Assembly (NCBI GenBank): GCA_016185015.1
Contig: JACPOI010000020.1
Coordinates: 310,001-374,000 of the forward strand
From: Burkholderiales bacterium
Lineage (GTDB): Bacteria; Pseudomonadota; Gammaproteobacteria; Burkholderiales; Burkholderiaceae_C
Length of the DNA: 64,000 nt
Reading direction: 5' to 3'
In this document: in pieces, positions 28,995-40,271 of the stretch
Layout: each line of letters begins with the position of its first letter
How positions within the stretch are numbered: the stretch's first letter is position 1
Made by a program: the position numbers and the translations under genes
Notes under the pieces: model-generated
What the model was told of the DNA's origin: nothing
The model's input: the letters and a program-made list of their open reading frames with translations, nothing else
Databases searched by the model: none

Positions 28995-30197
28995 ATGGCC
29001 AAGGAACCCACCCACAAGCTCCCCTCCGGCGACACCGCCTACCTTTACCGCGCCACCATCGGTCCGCGCGGACAGGATTACTACCTGCGCCACTTCGCCC
29101 GTTTCGACGGCGAGGGCAAGGCGGGCAGCAGCTGGAACTGGGCGGCCTACTGGACCACCTTCAACTGGCTGGTGTACCGCCGCATGTGGGGCTGGGCCCT
29201 GGCTTATGTGGCGGCCCTGTTCGGCACGGCGCTGCTGATCTTCGGCGTGGGCAAGCTGCTGTTCAGCTACTCCGATACCAGCGCCCTGCTGCTTTTCCTG
29301 CTGCTGCTGACGGTGGCCTTCGTGGTGCCGGGCCTGTATGCCAATGCCTGGTTCTACACGCATTGCAACGAGAAGATATCGACCGTGCTGCGTACCTCGC
29401 CCGAGGTGAGGGACGCCGCCACCGTGCTCTCCCGCCAGGCGCCGGACAACCGTCGCCTGATGCTGCTGGGCGTGGGCAATGCGGTGCTGCTGGCGCTGGT
29501 GCTCGCGGTCTACAACGGTTTCCAGGGTGTCGAGAGTTCGCTGCCCCAGTTGGCGACGCACGAGGAGCGCGCCGTCGCAAGCGGCACCTCCGGCCAGGTG
29601 CGTGCGCTGGCCGCGGCCCCCGCGCCTGCCGCCAGCGAGCCGCAAGCGACAACGGCAACACCCCAGCCCGCCGTGGCGGCCAGCGCACCGGCTGCGGCAC
29701 CGACGCCAGCGACTGCGGTGGCGCCAGCCGCGCCCGATGCGCCGCGTGTGGCCCAGGCCGCGAGTGCGCCCCAAACACCTTCGACGGCCCGGCCCGCAAC
29801 GGCTGGCAAGCCGGCCATGGTCAATGCCGCAGACCGCAGCGTGGCAGCGGCACCGGCCCGGCCGGAACCTGCCCCGGCGGCCACGGCCCCCGCGGCGGTG
29901 GCATCCCCGGCACCGGTGGCTGCTCCGCGCCCGGCCCGTGCTGCCAGTGCGCCGCAACAGCGTTATGTGTGGGTGATCCAGGTGGGCGCTTACGCCCAGG
30001 AGACGAACGCGCAGAAGGCACTGGCCCAGGTGCAAGGTCTGGGGCTGGAGGCGGGTGCCGAATCCTTCGACAGCCCCAAGGGCAAGCTGATGCGCGTGCG
30101 CGTCGGTCCCTTCATGCGCCAGGCCGAAGCCGACCAGGCCGCGCTGCGCATCAAGACGCTGGACTTGCCGGCACTGGTGATCCGCCAGCGGCCTTGA
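28995..30197 (+). CDS. DUF2628 membrane protein with C-terminal SPOR domain
   Basis: A 400-residue protein. Residues 35-160 resemble DUF2628 (WNWAAYWTTFNWLVYRRMWGWALA, here split for length at FNW), with hydrophobic segments near 70-88 and 92-115, and another near 155-175. A long Ala/Pro linker (about 190-320) follows, then a SPOR domain near 322-398 (WVIQVGAYAQETNAQKAL; MRVRVGPF). SPOR domains bind denuded glycan strands at the septum, so the protein likely spans the periplasm to the cell wall. No Shine-Dalgarno is obvious before 28995. It stands alone between recG and a convergent oxidoreductase. Confidence 0.78.
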   Translation: MAKEPTHKLPSGDTAYLYRATIGPRGQDYYLRHFARFDGEGKAGSSWNWAAYWTTFNWLVYRRMWGWALAYVAALFGTALLIFGVGKLLFSYSDTSALLLFLLLLTVAFVVPGLYANAWFYTHCNEKISTVLRTSPEVRDAATVLSRQAPDNRRLMLLGVGNAVLLALVLAVYNGFQGVESSLPQLATHEERAVASGTSGQVRALAAAPAPAASEPQATTATPQPAVAASAPAAAPTPATAVAPAAPDAPRVAQAASAPQTPSTARPATAGKPAMVNAADRSVAAAPARPEPAPAATAPAAVASPAPVAAPRPARAASAPQQRYVWVIQVGAYAQETNAQKALAQVQGLGLEAGAESFDSPKGKLMRVRVGPFMRQAEADQAALRIKTLDLPALVIRQRP

Positions 30198-30213
30198 ACG
30201 ACCGCTGCGCGGC

Positions 30214-31335
30214 TTAGCGCATCCCGATCCGCACGTTCCCGAAGATGCCCTGCGCCTCGCGCGGCAGGCAGCGCCAGTAGGGCTCGCTGGCCTGCACCTG
30301 GCCGCCCAGGGCCACGGCAGCCTCCCAGGGCCAGCGCGGTTTGTAAAGCAGGGCGCGGGCGATGGCGATCAGGTCGGCGTCGCCGGCCTGCAGGATCTCT
30401 TCAGCCTGTTTCGGATCGGTGATCAGGCCCACGGCGGTGGTCGGCAGGCCACAGGCCTGGCGGACTTCGCGCGCATAAGGCACCTGGTAACCGGGGCCCA
30501 GGGTGATCTTCTGCTGCGGCGAGACGCCGGCGGTGGAGACGTGCATGAAGTTGCAGCCCAGGGCCTTGAGCCGGCGCGAGAACTCGGCCGTCTGCTGCAC
30601 GTCCCAGCCGCCTTCGACCCAATCGGTGGCCGAGACGCGCACGCCCAGCGGGCCGTCGAACACGGCGCGCACGGCGGCAAACACTTCCAGCGGGTAACGC
30701 ATGCGGTTCTCCAGGGAGCCGCCGTAGGCGTCCGTGCGCTGGTTGGACAGGGGCGAGAGGAACTGGTGCAGCAGGTAGCCGTGCGCGGCATGCAGTTCGA
30801 TGGCGTCGATGCCGATGCGCTGCGCGCGCTGGGCTGCGGCCACGAAAGCCTCGCGCACCTCAACAAGCTGGGCCGCCGACATGGCCGCGGGCGGCGGCTC
30901 GTCGGGCAGCTGCGGCAGGGCCGACGGCGCCAGCGGCAGCCAGCCGCCCTGGGCCGGGCTCAGCAGCCCGCCGCCATGCCAGGGCGCGGCGCTGGAGCCC
31001 TTGCGCCCGGCGTGGGCGAGCTGGATGCAGACCGGCATGGGCGGAGCTAATCTGCGCGCGCGCTGCAGCGTGTCGCCCAGGGCCTGTTCCGTGTGCTCGT
31101 TCCACAGGCCCAGGCAATGGGGGGTGATGCGGCCATCCGCAGTGACGCCCGTGGCTTCGATGGTCAGCAAACCAGCGCCGCTGTTGAGCAGGCTGGCCCA
31201 GTGCGCGAGATGCCAGTCGGTCGCTGCGCCGTCGACGGCCGAGTACTGGCACATGGGCGCGATGACGATACGGTTGGGCAGGGGGAGGGGGCCGCGCGGG
31301 GCGGGCAGCTCGTAGGGGGTGAACAGCAGGCTCAA
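30214..31335 (-). CDS. NADH:flavin oxidoreductase, YqjM-like old yellow enzyme
   Basis: A 373-residue FMN-dependent ene-reductase. It has the thermophilic-like/YqjM signature: PMCQYSA with the flavin-modulating Cys, QLAHAGRKGS, and ELHAAHGYLLHQFLSP containing the substrate-binding His pair, plus SNQRTDAYGGSLENR. Such enzymes reduce activated C=C bonds with NADPH; the natural substrate is usually unknown. It is divergent from an exported-protein gene and converges on the SPOR gene. Confidence 0.93.
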   Translation of the reverse strand: MSLLFTPYELPAPRGPLPLPNRIVIAPMCQYSAVDGAATDWHLAHWASLLNSGAGLLTIEATGVTADGRITPHCLGLWNEHTEQALGDTLQRARRLAPPMPVCIQLAHAGRKGSSAAPWHGGGLLSPAQGGWLPLAPSALPQLPDEPPPAAMSAAQLVEVREAFVAAAQRAQRIGIDAIELHAAHGYLLHQFLSPLSNQRTDAYGGSLENRMRYPLEVFAAVRAVFDGPLGVRVSATDWVEGGWDVQQTAEFSRRLKALGCNFMHVSTAGVSPQQKITLGPGYQVPYAREVRQACGLPTTAVGLITDPKQAEEILQAGDADLIAIARALLYKPRWPWEAAVALGGQVQASEPYWRCLPREAQGIFGNVRIGMR

Positions 31336-31473
31336 GGTGTCTTCCGGGCGGGGTTGATGTGCGTCACAGGCCGTGAGCCCGTCGTGGCGTCAAATTGTGG
31401 CATGCCGATTTTGTTTCCGCTGATCAGGCCTGCTTTGGCACAATGCCTGACACACCCAGTGCCAGAGGACACC

Positions 31474-32040
31474 ATGCGCCCTACGCTCCTTTTCCTGTTG
31501 GCTTTCCTGGTCTTGCCGGCCGCCGCCCAGTTGCCCGCACGTGACCTGGTGGTGGAACTGCGCCAGATCGAGGAGGGCAGCGCCGGTTATGTGGTCGGCA
31601 CGCGGCCGCAGGCGCCGCTGATGGCGCCGCAGCAGCTGCAGGTGCGCAACGGCAGCCAGGCGCGGCTGAGCTGGGGCCAGGCCATCCCCATGCAGTGGGT
31701 GCAGTCCGTCAACGCGGCCGGACCCATGACGGGAGCGGGCGTGAAGCAGGGCCTGACCTGGCTGCAGGCCGGGCAGACCTTCATCGTGCGACCGCGCTGG
31801 CCGGGCGGCAAGCAGGCGGCCAGCGTGGACATCGAGGTGCAGACGGCCAGTGTCGAGAACCGGCCCGGTGCCGACCTGCCAACGCAGCAGCGCGGCGAGG
31901 TGGTCACCACGGTGCAGGCCCCGCTGGGGCAATGGGTGACCGTCGCGCGCAGCGGCAGCAGCACGCCGCCCGGTACCTACAGCAGCGATGCCGCCACGCA
32001 GCGCCGGCGCCTGCTGCAATTGCGGGTGACAACCCCATGA
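31474..32040 (+). CDS. Exported protein of unknown function
   Basis: A 188-residue protein with a signal peptide ending near PAAAQ (residue 19). The mature part begins RDLVVELRQIEEGSAGYVV and contains QQLQVRNGSQARLSWGQ and FIVRPRWPGGKQ, a beta-rich pattern. I have no firm family; the opening resembles short periplasmic proteins found beside oxyR in Burkholderiales, but I cannot verify that here. AGAGGA precedes the ATG at 31474, though the frame is open from 31093. It ends 42 bases before oxyR. Confidence 0.65.
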   Translation: MRPTLLFLLAFLVLPAAAQLPARDLVVELRQIEEGSAGYVVGTRPQAPLMAPQQLQVRNGSQARLSWGQAIPMQWVQSVNAAGPMTGAGVKQGLTWLQAGQTFIVRPRWPGGKQAASVDIEVQTASVENRPGADLPTQQRGEVVTTVQAPLGQWVTVARSGSSTPPGTYSSDAATQRRRLLQLRVTTP

Positions 32041-32082
32041 GAAGTGCTATCGCAACTCGCCACAGAATGTCACAATTCAATC

Positions 32083-33045
32083 ATGACGCTCACCGAACTT
32101 AAATACATCGTCGCCGTGGCCCGGGAGAAGCATTTCGGTCGCGCGGCCGAAGCGTGTTTCGTTTCGCAGCCCACGCTGTCGGTGGCGGTGAAGAAGATCG
32201 AGGAGGAGCTGGAGGTCAAGCTCTTTGAGCGCAGCGCCAACGAGGTGACGGTCACCCCGCTGGGCGAGGAGATCGTGCGCCAGGCGCAGGCCGTGCTGGA
32301 GCAGGCCGCCAGCATCAAGGAGATCGCCAAGCGCGGCAAGGACCCCTTGTCGGGCCCGCTCAAGCTGGGCGTGATCTACACCATCGGCCCCTACCTGCTG
32401 CCCGATCTGGTGCGCCAGATGATCACGCACACGCCGCAGATGCCGCTGATGCTGCAGGAGAACTTCACGGTCAAGTTGCTGGAGATGCTGCGCACCGGCG
32501 AGATCGACTGCGCCATCCTGGCCGAGCCCTTCCCGGATGCCGGCCTGGCGGTGGCGCCGCTCTACGACGAGCCGTTTTACGCCGCCGTGCCCGCCAACCA
32601 CCCGCTGGCCAGGAACGACAGCATCAGCAACGAGGAGCTCAAGGCCGAGACCATGCTGCTGCTGGGCACGGGCCATTGCTTTCGCGACCACGTGCTGGAG
32701 GTCTGCCCCGAGTTCGCGCGCTTCTCCAGCAATGCCGAGGGCATACGCAAGAGCTTCGAGGGTTCTTCGCTGGAGACCATCAAGCACATGGTGGCTGCCG
32801 GCATGGGCGTGACCCTCGTGCCGCGCCTGAGCATCCCCAAGTCGGCGCTGCTGCCCAAGGGCAAGGCCAAGGGCAACGGCCAGGAAGACAGCTTCATCAA
32901 GTACCTGCCCTTTGGCGGCGAGGCGCCGACGCGCCGTGTGGTGCTGGTGTGGCGGCGCAGCTTCACGCGCTACGAGGCCATCGCCTCGCTGCGCAACGCC
33001 GTTTATGCGTGTGAGCTGCCGGGTGTGAAGCGCCTGTCCGAGTGA
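32083..33045 (+). CDS. oxyR: Hydrogen-peroxide-sensing LysR-type regulator OxyR
   Basis: A 320-residue LysR-type regulator. The N-terminal helix-turn-helix starts MTLTELKYIVAVAREKHFGR, and the ligand domain carries both redox cysteines at 199 (GTGHCFRDH) and 208 (EVCPEF), the same numbers as in E. coli OxyR. Peroxide forms the C199-C208 disulfide and turns on defence genes. I start at 32083; the frame extends upstream only into the end of the previous gene. dps follows on the same strand after 24 bases, consistent with oxidative-stress control. Confidence 0.95.
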   Translation: MTLTELKYIVAVAREKHFGRAAEACFVSQPTLSVAVKKIEEELEVKLFERSANEVTVTPLGEEIVRQAQAVLEQAASIKEIAKRGKDPLSGPLKLGVIYTIGPYLLPDLVRQMITHTPQMPLMLQENFTVKLLEMLRTGEIDCAILAEPFPDAGLAVAPLYDEPFYAAVPANHPLARNDSISNEELKAETMLLLGTGHCFRDHVLEVCPEFARFSSNAEGIRKSFEGSSLETIKHMVAAGMGVTLVPRLSIPKSALLPKGKAKGNGQEDSFIKYLPFGGEAPTRRVVLVWRRSFTRYEAIASLRNAVYACELPGVKRLSE

Positions 33046-33069
33046 TTTTTCTGTGAAGGAGTGAGAGCC

Positions 33070-33561
33070 ATGGCCAAGACCGCCGCACCCGCCATCAACA
33101 TCGGCATCAGTGAAAAAGACCGCGCAGCGATTGCCAAGGGACTGAGCCACCTGCTGGCCGATACCTACATGCTCTACCTGACCACGCACAACTTCCACTG
33201 GAACGTGACGGGTCCGATGTTCAACACCCTGCACACCATGTTCATGACGCAGTACACCGAGCTGTGGAATGCGGTGGACCCGATCGCCGAGCGTGTCCGT
33301 TCGCTCGGTCACCCCGCTCCGGGCTCCTACGCCCAGTTCGGCAAGCTGGCCTCGGTGCCCGACGCCCCGGCCAAGCCGCCCAAGGCGCTGGAGATGGTGC
33401 GCATCCTCGTGCAGGGCCACGAGGCCGTGGCGCGTACGGCGCGCAGCCTGTTCCCGCTGGCCGACAAGGCTGGTGACGAACCCACGGCCGACCTGCTGAC
33501 GCAGCGCCTCACGGTGCATGAGCAGACGGCCTGGATGCTGCGCTCGTTGCTGGAAGACTAG
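33070..33561 (+). CDS. dps: DNA-protecting mini-ferritin Dps
   Basis: A 163-residue member of the Dps family, which forms 12-subunit shells, oxidises iron with peroxide and shields DNA. The ferroxidase residues lie in [13 protein letters not shown] and in [15 protein letters not shown], as expected. AGGAG (33057-33061) precedes the ATG at 33070; an in-frame GTG at 33061 overlaps that site. Its location right behind oxyR suggests either read-through transcription or OxyR-dependent activation from a site inside oxyR's end. Confidence 0.95.
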   Translation: MAKTAAPAINIGISEKDRAAIAKGLSHLLADTYMLYLTTHNFHWNVTGPMFNTLHTMFMTQYTELWNAVDPIAERVRSLGHPAPGSYAQFGKLASVPDAPAKPPKALEMVRILVQGHEAVARTARSLFPLADKAGDEPTADLLTQRLTVHEQTAWMLRSLLED

Positions 33562-33576
33562 ACGCACCCCCGACTC

Positions 33577-33660
33577 CCGTTCACTTCGTGTAACTCGCAT
33601 CCCCTCTCAAGGGGTGCTCCCGGTGGCCCGGCAAAGCCGGTTCCACGGGAGCCTCGGCCT
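33577..33660. repeat. Intergenic palindromic repeat between dps and ubiA
   Basis: Two adjacent hairpins: CCCCT-CTCA-AGGGG (33601-33614), and a longer one with arms GCTCCCGGTGG (33616-33626) and CCACGGGAGC (33643-33652) enclosing CCGGC-AAA-GCCGG (33628-33640). The form resembles interspersed intergenic repeats I know from comamonad genomes, but no second copy lies in this window. It may also act as a terminator for dps, though there is no T-tract. Confidence 0.5.
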
Positions 33661-33673
33661 GGATGCATTGCGT

Positions 33674-34540
33674 ATGACAATTTCTTCTCCCCGGTTGCCG
33701 CTCTACCTCGACCTGATCCGCTGGGATCGCCCGGCCGGCTGGTTGCTGCTGCTCTGGCCGTCCCTGAGTGCCTTGTGGGTGGCGGCTGGCGGTTTCCCGG
33801 GCTGGCATCTTGTGGCCGTGTTCGTGCTCGGCACCATCCTCATGCGCAGCGCGGGCTGCTGCCTCAACGACGTGGCCGACCGCGACTTCGACAAGCATGT
33901 GAAGCGCACGGCGCAGCGGCCGGTGACGGCGGGCAAGGTCTCTGTGCGTGAAGCGCTGTGGCTGGGCGCGGTACTCGCCCTGCTGGCCTTCGGCCTGGTG
34001 CTCACCACCAACCCGGTGGCGGTGGCCTGGTCCTTCGCGGCGCTGGCCGTGGCCATCATCTATCCCTTTGCCAAGCGTTTTTTTGCCATGCCGCAGGCGG
34101 TGCTGGGCGTGGCCTTCAGCTTCGGTATTCCCATGGCCTTCGCCGCCGTGCAGCAGCAAGTGCCTGCGCTGGCCTGGGGACTGCTGATCGGCAATCTGTT
34201 CTGGGTGCTGGCCTATGACACCGAGTACGCCATGGTCGATCGCGACGACGACCTTCGCATCGGCATGAAGACCTCGGCCATCACGCTCGGGTCCTGGGAC
34301 GTGGTGGCGGTGACGTCCTTCTATGTGGTCCAGCTGTTGCTATGGACCGTGCTGCTGGTCGAGCGCATCGCGCCCTGGGCGTGGTTTCTGGCCCTGGTGG
34401 CGGCCACGGCCCAGGTGGTCTGGCACCACCGTCTGATCCGTGATCGCACACGTGAAGGTTGTTTCAAGGCCTTCCGCCTGAACCACTGGCTGGGTTTCAC
34501 GCTGTTTGCCGGCATCGTGGCCGGCTACGCCTTGCGCTGA
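33674..34540 (+). CDS. ubiA: 4-hydroxybenzoate polyprenyltransferase
   Basis: A 288-residue integral membrane prenyltransferase that attaches the polyprenyl chain to 4-hydroxybenzoate in ubiquinone synthesis. The two Asp-rich motifs that bind the Mg-pyrophosphate are clear: NDVADRDFD near residue 60 and [12 protein letters not shown] near 185. About eight to nine helices are seen. I start at 33674 because the family begins near [15 protein letters not shown]; the open frame from 33518 runs through the palindromic repeat. It converges on proC with a 6-base gap. Confidence 0.95.
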   Translation: MTISSPRLPLYLDLIRWDRPAGWLLLLWPSLSALWVAAGGFPGWHLVAVFVLGTILMRSAGCCLNDVADRDFDKHVKRTAQRPVTAGKVSVREALWLGAVLALLAFGLVLTTNPVAVAWSFAALAVAIIYPFAKRFFAMPQAVLGVAFSFGIPMAFAAVQQQVPALAWGLLIGNLFWVLAYDTEYAMVDRDDDLRIGMKTSAITLGSWDVVAVTSFYVVQLLLWTVLLVERIAPWAWFLALVAATAQVVWHHRLIRDRTREGCFKAFRLNHWLGFTLFAGIVAGYALR

Positions 34541-34546
34541 ACCCGG

Positions 34547-35362
34547 TCAGTCTTTGCCGAACTCGACGCCGAGTTCGCGCGCGCGTCGCTCGGCTGCGTG
34601 CAGCGCTTTCCCGAACAGCGCCTTCATCTGGCTTTCGTCCATGCTCGTGAGGGCCGCATAGGTGGTGCCGCCCTTGGACGTGACGCGCTGGCGCAGCACT
34701 TCGGGCGGCTCGCTCGACGCCTTGGCCAGCGCGCTGGCGCCGCGGAAGGTCTCCACGGCCAGCTTGTAGGCCTGCTCGGCGGGGAGCCCCATCTCGGTGC
34801 CGGCGCTGGTCATGGCTTCCAGGAAATAGAACACATAGGCCGGACCCGAGCCCGAGAGGGCGGTGACGGCATCGAGCTGCTCCTCGCGCTCTACCCACAG
34901 CGATTCGCCCATGGTGGCGGTCACGCTCTCAATCAACGCGCGGTCCTGTGCGGTGACGCCGCCGCGCGCATACAGGCCGGTCATGCCCAGGCCGATGAGC
35001 GCCGGGGTGTTGGGCATGCTGCGCACGATGCGTTCGCTGCCGAGCCAGCGCGCGATGCTGTCGCTGCGGATGCCGGCGGCCACGCTCAGGTGCAGGGCGC
35101 CGGCCACATGGGCGCGCACCGGCGCGGTGGCTTCACGGAAAGTTTGCGGTTTGGTGGCCCAGACCACCAGGCCCACCCCCTGGAGGAAAGCCCCCGCCTG
35201 TTCATGGGCGACGATGCCGAACTTGTCTTTCAGCACCTGGCGCGCTTCGGCAAAGGGCTCGACCACCTCGAAGGACGATGCCGGCCGGCCCTGCTTGATC
35301 AGGCCGCCGATGATGGCGCTGGCCATGTTGCCGCCGCCGATGAATGCAATGCGTTCGCTCAT
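34547..35362 (-). CDS. proC: Pyrroline-5-carboxylate reductase
   Basis: A 271-residue NAD(P)H-dependent reductase for the last step of proline synthesis. It has the N-terminal nucleotide-binding motif [15 protein letters not shown], the middle VWATKPQ and [17 protein letters not shown], and the C-terminal signature [17 protein letters not shown] followed by the TSKGGTT loop. Length is normal. AGGAA precedes the ATG. It is divergent from glpK, with 71 bases between starts. Confidence 0.96.
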   Translation of the reverse strand: MSERIAFIGGGNMASAIIGGLIKQGRPASSFEVVEPFAEARQVLKDKFGIVAHEQAGAFLQGVGLVVWATKPQTFREATAPVRAHVAGALHLSVAAGIRSDSIARWLGSERIVRSMPNTPALIGLGMTGLYARGGVTAQDRALIESVTATMGESLWVEREEQLDAVTALSGSGPAYVFYFLEAMTSAGTEMGLPAEQAYKLAVETFRGASALAKASSEPPEVLRQRVTSKGGTTYAALTSMDESQMKALFGKALHAAERRARELGVEFGKD

Positions 35363-35433
35363 GTGTTGTTCCTGGGTCGCCCAAGGTGAAATCCGGGTGT
35401 GGATTGTCGCAGTTTGCGATAACCTGCTGCCTC

Positions 35434-36923
<1,490 letters not shown>

Positions 36924-36927
<4 letters not shown>

Positions 36928-38537
36928 CTATGCAGAGCACGACACCGTTGACGACACAACGCGCCGAACTGCTGGCCAAGCTGGCCGAGCCGCGCACCTG
37001 GGATCTGGCCGTGGTCGGTGGCGGTGCCACCGGCCTGGGTGTGGCGCTGGACGCAGCGGCGCGCGGCCTGTCGGTCGTGTTGCTGGAGTCGCACGATTTC
37101 GCCAGCGGCACGTCCTCGCGCTCGACCAAGCTGCTGCATGGCGGGGTGCGCTACCTGGCGCAGGGCAATCTTTCTCTGGTGCGGGAGGCGTTGCATGAGC
37201 GTGGCACCGTGCTGCGCAACGCACCGCACCTGGCCTCCCGGCTGTCCTTTGTCATGCCCTCCTATGCCTGGTGGCAGACGCCCTTCTACGGCATCGGGCT
37301 CAAGCTCTACGACCTGCTGGCGGGCCGCGCCGGCCTGGGCGCGACGGGCTTCATGGGCCGCGCGCAGACGCTGGCCGCCATGCCCAACCTGCAGCCTGCG
37401 GGCCTGTGTGGCGGTGTGTCGTACTGGGATGGCCAGTTCGACGATGCGCGCCTGGCGCTGGCGCTGGCACGCACCGCCGCCCGCGAAGGCGCGCTGCTGC
37501 TGAACTACTGCGCGGTGACGCAACTGCAACACGAGGGCGGGCGCCTGACAGGCCTGCGCTGCGTGGACCGTTTTGGCCAGCAGGCTTACACGGTGCGCGC
37601 GCGTTGCGTGGTCAACGCCACCGGGGTCTGGGTGGACAACCTGCGCCAGCTCGACGGCGCTGCCCAGGGCCGCAGCGTCGGCCCGGTGGTGGCGCCGAGC
37701 CAGGGTGTGCACGTGGTGGTGGATCGGGATTTCCTGCCGGGTGAGCACGCACTGCTGGTTCCGAAGACGGCCGACGGGCGTGTGCTGTTCGCCGTGCCCT
37801 GGCTGGGCAAGCTGGTGCTGGGCACCACCGACACCCCGCGCAGCGATCTGCCGCGTGAACCACGGCCTTTGCGCGCCGAGCTCGATTTCATCCTGGGCGA
37901 GGCGGCGCGTTACCTGGCGCGCGCGCCGATCCGCGCCGATGTGAAGAGCATCTGGGTCGGCCTGCGCCCCCTGGTCCGGCCGGCGGGCGACGAGGATGCC
38001 GATACCGGCAGCCTGAGCCGCGAGCACACCGTGTTGGTCAGTGCTGCGGGCCTGGTGACGGTGACCGGCGGCAAATGGACCACCTATCGCGCCATGGCCG
38101 AGGATGTGCTGGCGCGCTGTTTCCAGGCCGGGTTGCTGCCGGAAAAGCCGGCCGGAGTGAGTGAACAACTCAAATTGGTCGGGGCGGAACCGGCGGGGAG
38201 CACCCCAAGTCCAGCCATATCTGCCGCGGCAGGCCCTCATATATATGGCAGCGAACAGGCCCTGCTGCAGGCCCTGCCAGGGGCTGGGCAGGCGTTGGCG
38301 CCGGGCCTGGACGAGGCCATGGTACGCTTTGCGGCTCGATATGAGTATGCGCTAACTGTTGAGGACATCCTTGCCCGACGTTCCAGGCTGCTCTTTCTGG
38401 ACGCCGCCCTGGCCACATCACTGGCGCCGCGGGTGGCGGCCATCCTGGCCGAGGAGACGGGGCGAGACCCGGCCCTGGCCGACTTCCAGGGCCTGGCCCG
38501 GCGCTATTTGAGCTGGCCGTCCGAACAAGACGCTTGA
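36924..38537 (+). CDS. glpD: Aerobic glycerol-3-phosphate dehydrogenase
   Basis: A 537-residue FAD enzyme of the inner membrane that passes electrons from glycerol-3-phosphate to quinone. It has the dinucleotide motif [19 protein letters not shown], then [14 protein letters not shown], and [10 protein letters not shown] with [10 protein letters not shown] near the substrate site. It overlaps glpK by four bases (ATG at 36924); a second ATG at 36930 is possible. The region around residues 415-445 ([16 protein letters not shown]) is Ala/Pro-rich compared with E. coli GlpD. Its stop codon overlaps the -35 box of the ribosomal promoter that follows. Confidence 0.95.
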
Positions 38538-38562
38538 CGCCCTGTCAATTGTTTGGCACAAT
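38534..38562 (+). promoter_or_regulatory. Sigma70-type promoter for the spc ribosomal operon
   Basis: TTGACG at 38534-38539, a 17-base spacer and CACAAT at 38557-38562. The -35 box overlaps the glpD stop codon. This is the best sigma70 match in the 164-base gap before rplN, and it would give a leader of about 130 bases. Confidence 0.55.
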
Positions 38563-38701
38563 TGCGGGCTTCGCTTGAAAAAGCTGAAGTTTCTGCCCAG
38601 CGAAAGCGGTGTGAGTGGTTCATGCCGGGGACGACGGGCCCAAGACTGATCGGTTGCGTACTGCGTGGCAGTGCCTCTCGGTGCAAGTTGGGAATATTGA
38701 A

Positions 38702-39070
38702 ATGATCCAGACTGAATCTCGGTTAGAAGTCGCCGACAACACCGGCGCGAAGTCCGTTTTGTGCATCAAGGTGCTCGGCGGTTCCAAGCGTCGCTACGCC
38801 AGTGTTGGCGACGTCATCAAGGTGAGCATCAAGGAAGCCGCTCCGCGTGGCCGCGTCAAAAAAGGCGAGGTTTACAGCGCTGTGGAGGTCCGCACCGCCA
38901 AGGGCATCCGCCGTGGCGATGGCTCCCTGGTCAAGTTCGACGGCAATGCCGCCGTGCTGCTCAACAACAAGCTGGAGCCCATCGGCACCCGCATCTTCGG
39001 CCCGGTCACGCGCGAACTGCGTACCGAGAAGTTCATGAAGATCGTGTCCCTGGCTCCTGAAGTTCTCTAA
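38702..39070 (+). CDS. rplN: Large-subunit ribosomal protein uL14
   Basis: A 122-residue protein that starts [17 protein letters not shown], as expected, and contains the uL14 signature ([28 protein letters not shown]). In E. coli rplN directly follows rpsQ at the end of the S10 operon; here the gene upstream is glpD, so this is the first gene of a separate transcription unit. The frame is open further upstream, but the family start is at 38702. Confidence 0.98.
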   Translation: MIQTESRLEVADNTGAKSVLCIKVLGGSKRRYASVGDVIKVSIKEAAPRGRVKKGEVYSAVEVRTAKGIRRGDGSLVKFDGNAAVLLNNKLEPIGTRIFGPVTRELRTEKFMKIVSLAPEVL

Positions 39071-39080
39071 GGACACGGCC

Positions 39081-39401
39081 ATGAACAAGATTCGCAAAGG
39101 CGACGAAGTCATCGTCCTCACCGGGCGCGACAAAGGCAAGCGCGGCAAGATCGCGCTGCGCAAGGACGACACGCATGTGTTGGTCGAGGGCGTGAACACG
39201 GTGAAGAAGCACACCAAGCCCAACCCCATGAAGGGTACGACCGGCGGTATCGTGGAGAAGTCCATGCCCATCCACCAGTCCAACGTGGCCATTTTCAATG
39301 CGGCGACCGGCAAGGCCGACCGCGTCGGCATCAAGCTGCTGGCTGACGGCAAACGCGTTCGCGTTTACAAGTCCAGCGGCGAAGAAATCAAGGTGGCATA
39401 A
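39081..39401 (+). CDS. rplX: Large-subunit ribosomal protein uL24
   Basis: A 106-residue protein with the KOW motif near the N-terminus ([20 protein letters not shown]) and the [12 protein letters not shown] segment. It binds early in 50S assembly. The gap to rplN is 10 bases and to rplE 2 bases, so the three are co-translated in one operon. Confidence 0.98.
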   Translation: MNKIRKGDEVIVLTGRDKGKRGKIALRKDDTHVLVEGVNTVKKHTKPNPMKGTTGGIVEKSMPIHQSNVAIFNAATGKADRVGIKLLADGKRVRVYKSSGEEIKVA

Positions 39402-39403
39402 AC

Positions 39404-39943
39404 ATGGCACGTCTGCAACAACACTATCGCGAGAAGGTGGTCCCTGAGTTGACCGCCAAGTTCGGCTACAAGTCGCCCATGCAGGTGCCGCGCCTGACCA
39501 AGATCACCCTGAACATGGGTGTGAGTGAGGCCGTCGCCGACAAGAAGGTCATGGACAACGCCGTGGGCGACCTGACCAAGATCGCCGGTCAGAAGCCGGT
39601 CGTGACCAAGGCCAAGAAGGCCATCGCCGGTTTCAAGATCCGCGAAGGCCAGGCCATCGGTTGCATGGTGACCCTGCGTGGCGTCCAGATGTATGAGTTC
39701 CTGGACCGTTTCGTCACCGTGGCCCTGCCCCGTGTGCGCGACTTCCGTGGTATCTCCGGTCGCGCTTTCGACGGTCGTGGCAACTACAACATCGGCGTCA
39801 AAGAGCAGATCATTTTCCCCGAAATCGAATACGACAAGGTGGATGCCCTGCGTGGTCTGAACATCAGCATCACGACGACGGCTCGGACGGACGAAGAGTG
39901 CAAGGCACTGCTCGCCGGCTTCAAATTCCCCTTCAAGAACTGA
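39404..39943 (+). CDS. rplE: Large-subunit ribosomal protein uL5
   Basis: A 179-residue 5S rRNA-binding protein. It has [18 protein letters not shown], the signature [19 protein letters not shown] and the C-terminal [15 protein letters not shown]. Length and order are standard for the spc operon. Confidence 0.98.
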   Translation: MARLQQHYREKVVPELTAKFGYKSPMQVPRLTKITLNMGVSEAVADKKVMDNAVGDLTKIAGQKPVVTKAKKAIAGFKIREGQAIGCMVTLRGVQMYEFLDRFVTVALPRVRDFRGISGRAFDGRGNYNIGVKEQIIFPEIEYDKVDALRGLNISITTTARTDEECKALLAGFKFPFKN

Positions 39944-39951
39944 GGTGACCT

Positions 39952-40257
39952 GTGGCTAAAGTAGCTTTGATCGAGCGCGAGCTCAAGCGAGACAAACTGG
40001 TCGCCAAGTACGCGAAGAAACACGCGGAACTCAAGGCCATCGCCAGCGACCTCAAGCGTAGCGAAGAAGAGCGTGCTGCTGCCCGTCTGGGCCTGCAGAA
40101 GCTCCCGCGCAACGCCAACCCGACGCGCCAGCGCAACCGTTGTGCCATCACCGGTCGTCCGCGTGGCACCTTCCGCCAGTTCGGCCTGGCTCGCGCCAAG
40201 ATCCGTGAGTTGGCTTTTGCTGGTGACATCCCCGGTGTCACCAAGGCCAGCTGGTAA
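39952..40257 (+). CDS. rpsN: Small-subunit ribosomal protein uS14, zinc-free long form
   Basis: A 101-residue protein that begins with GTG at 39952, eight bases after the rplE stop, with GAGGTGA just upstream. The C-terminal half [20 protein letters not shown] is typical. The full-length form without paired CxxC motifs is the zinc-independent type found in proteobacteria. Confidence 0.97.
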   Translation: MAKVALIERELKRDKLVAKYAKKHAELKAIASDLKRSEEERAAARLGLQKLPRNANPTRQRNRCAITGRPRGTFRQFGLARAKIRELAFAGDIPGVTKASW

Positions 40258-40271
40258 GCAGGAGATTAAAG

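Noticed and set aside
38550-38568. Sigma54 promoter (TTGGCAC) upstream of rplN
   Set aside because: The second element would have to be TTGC five bases after TGGCAC; here the spacing is two bases. The overlapping sigma70 match fits better.
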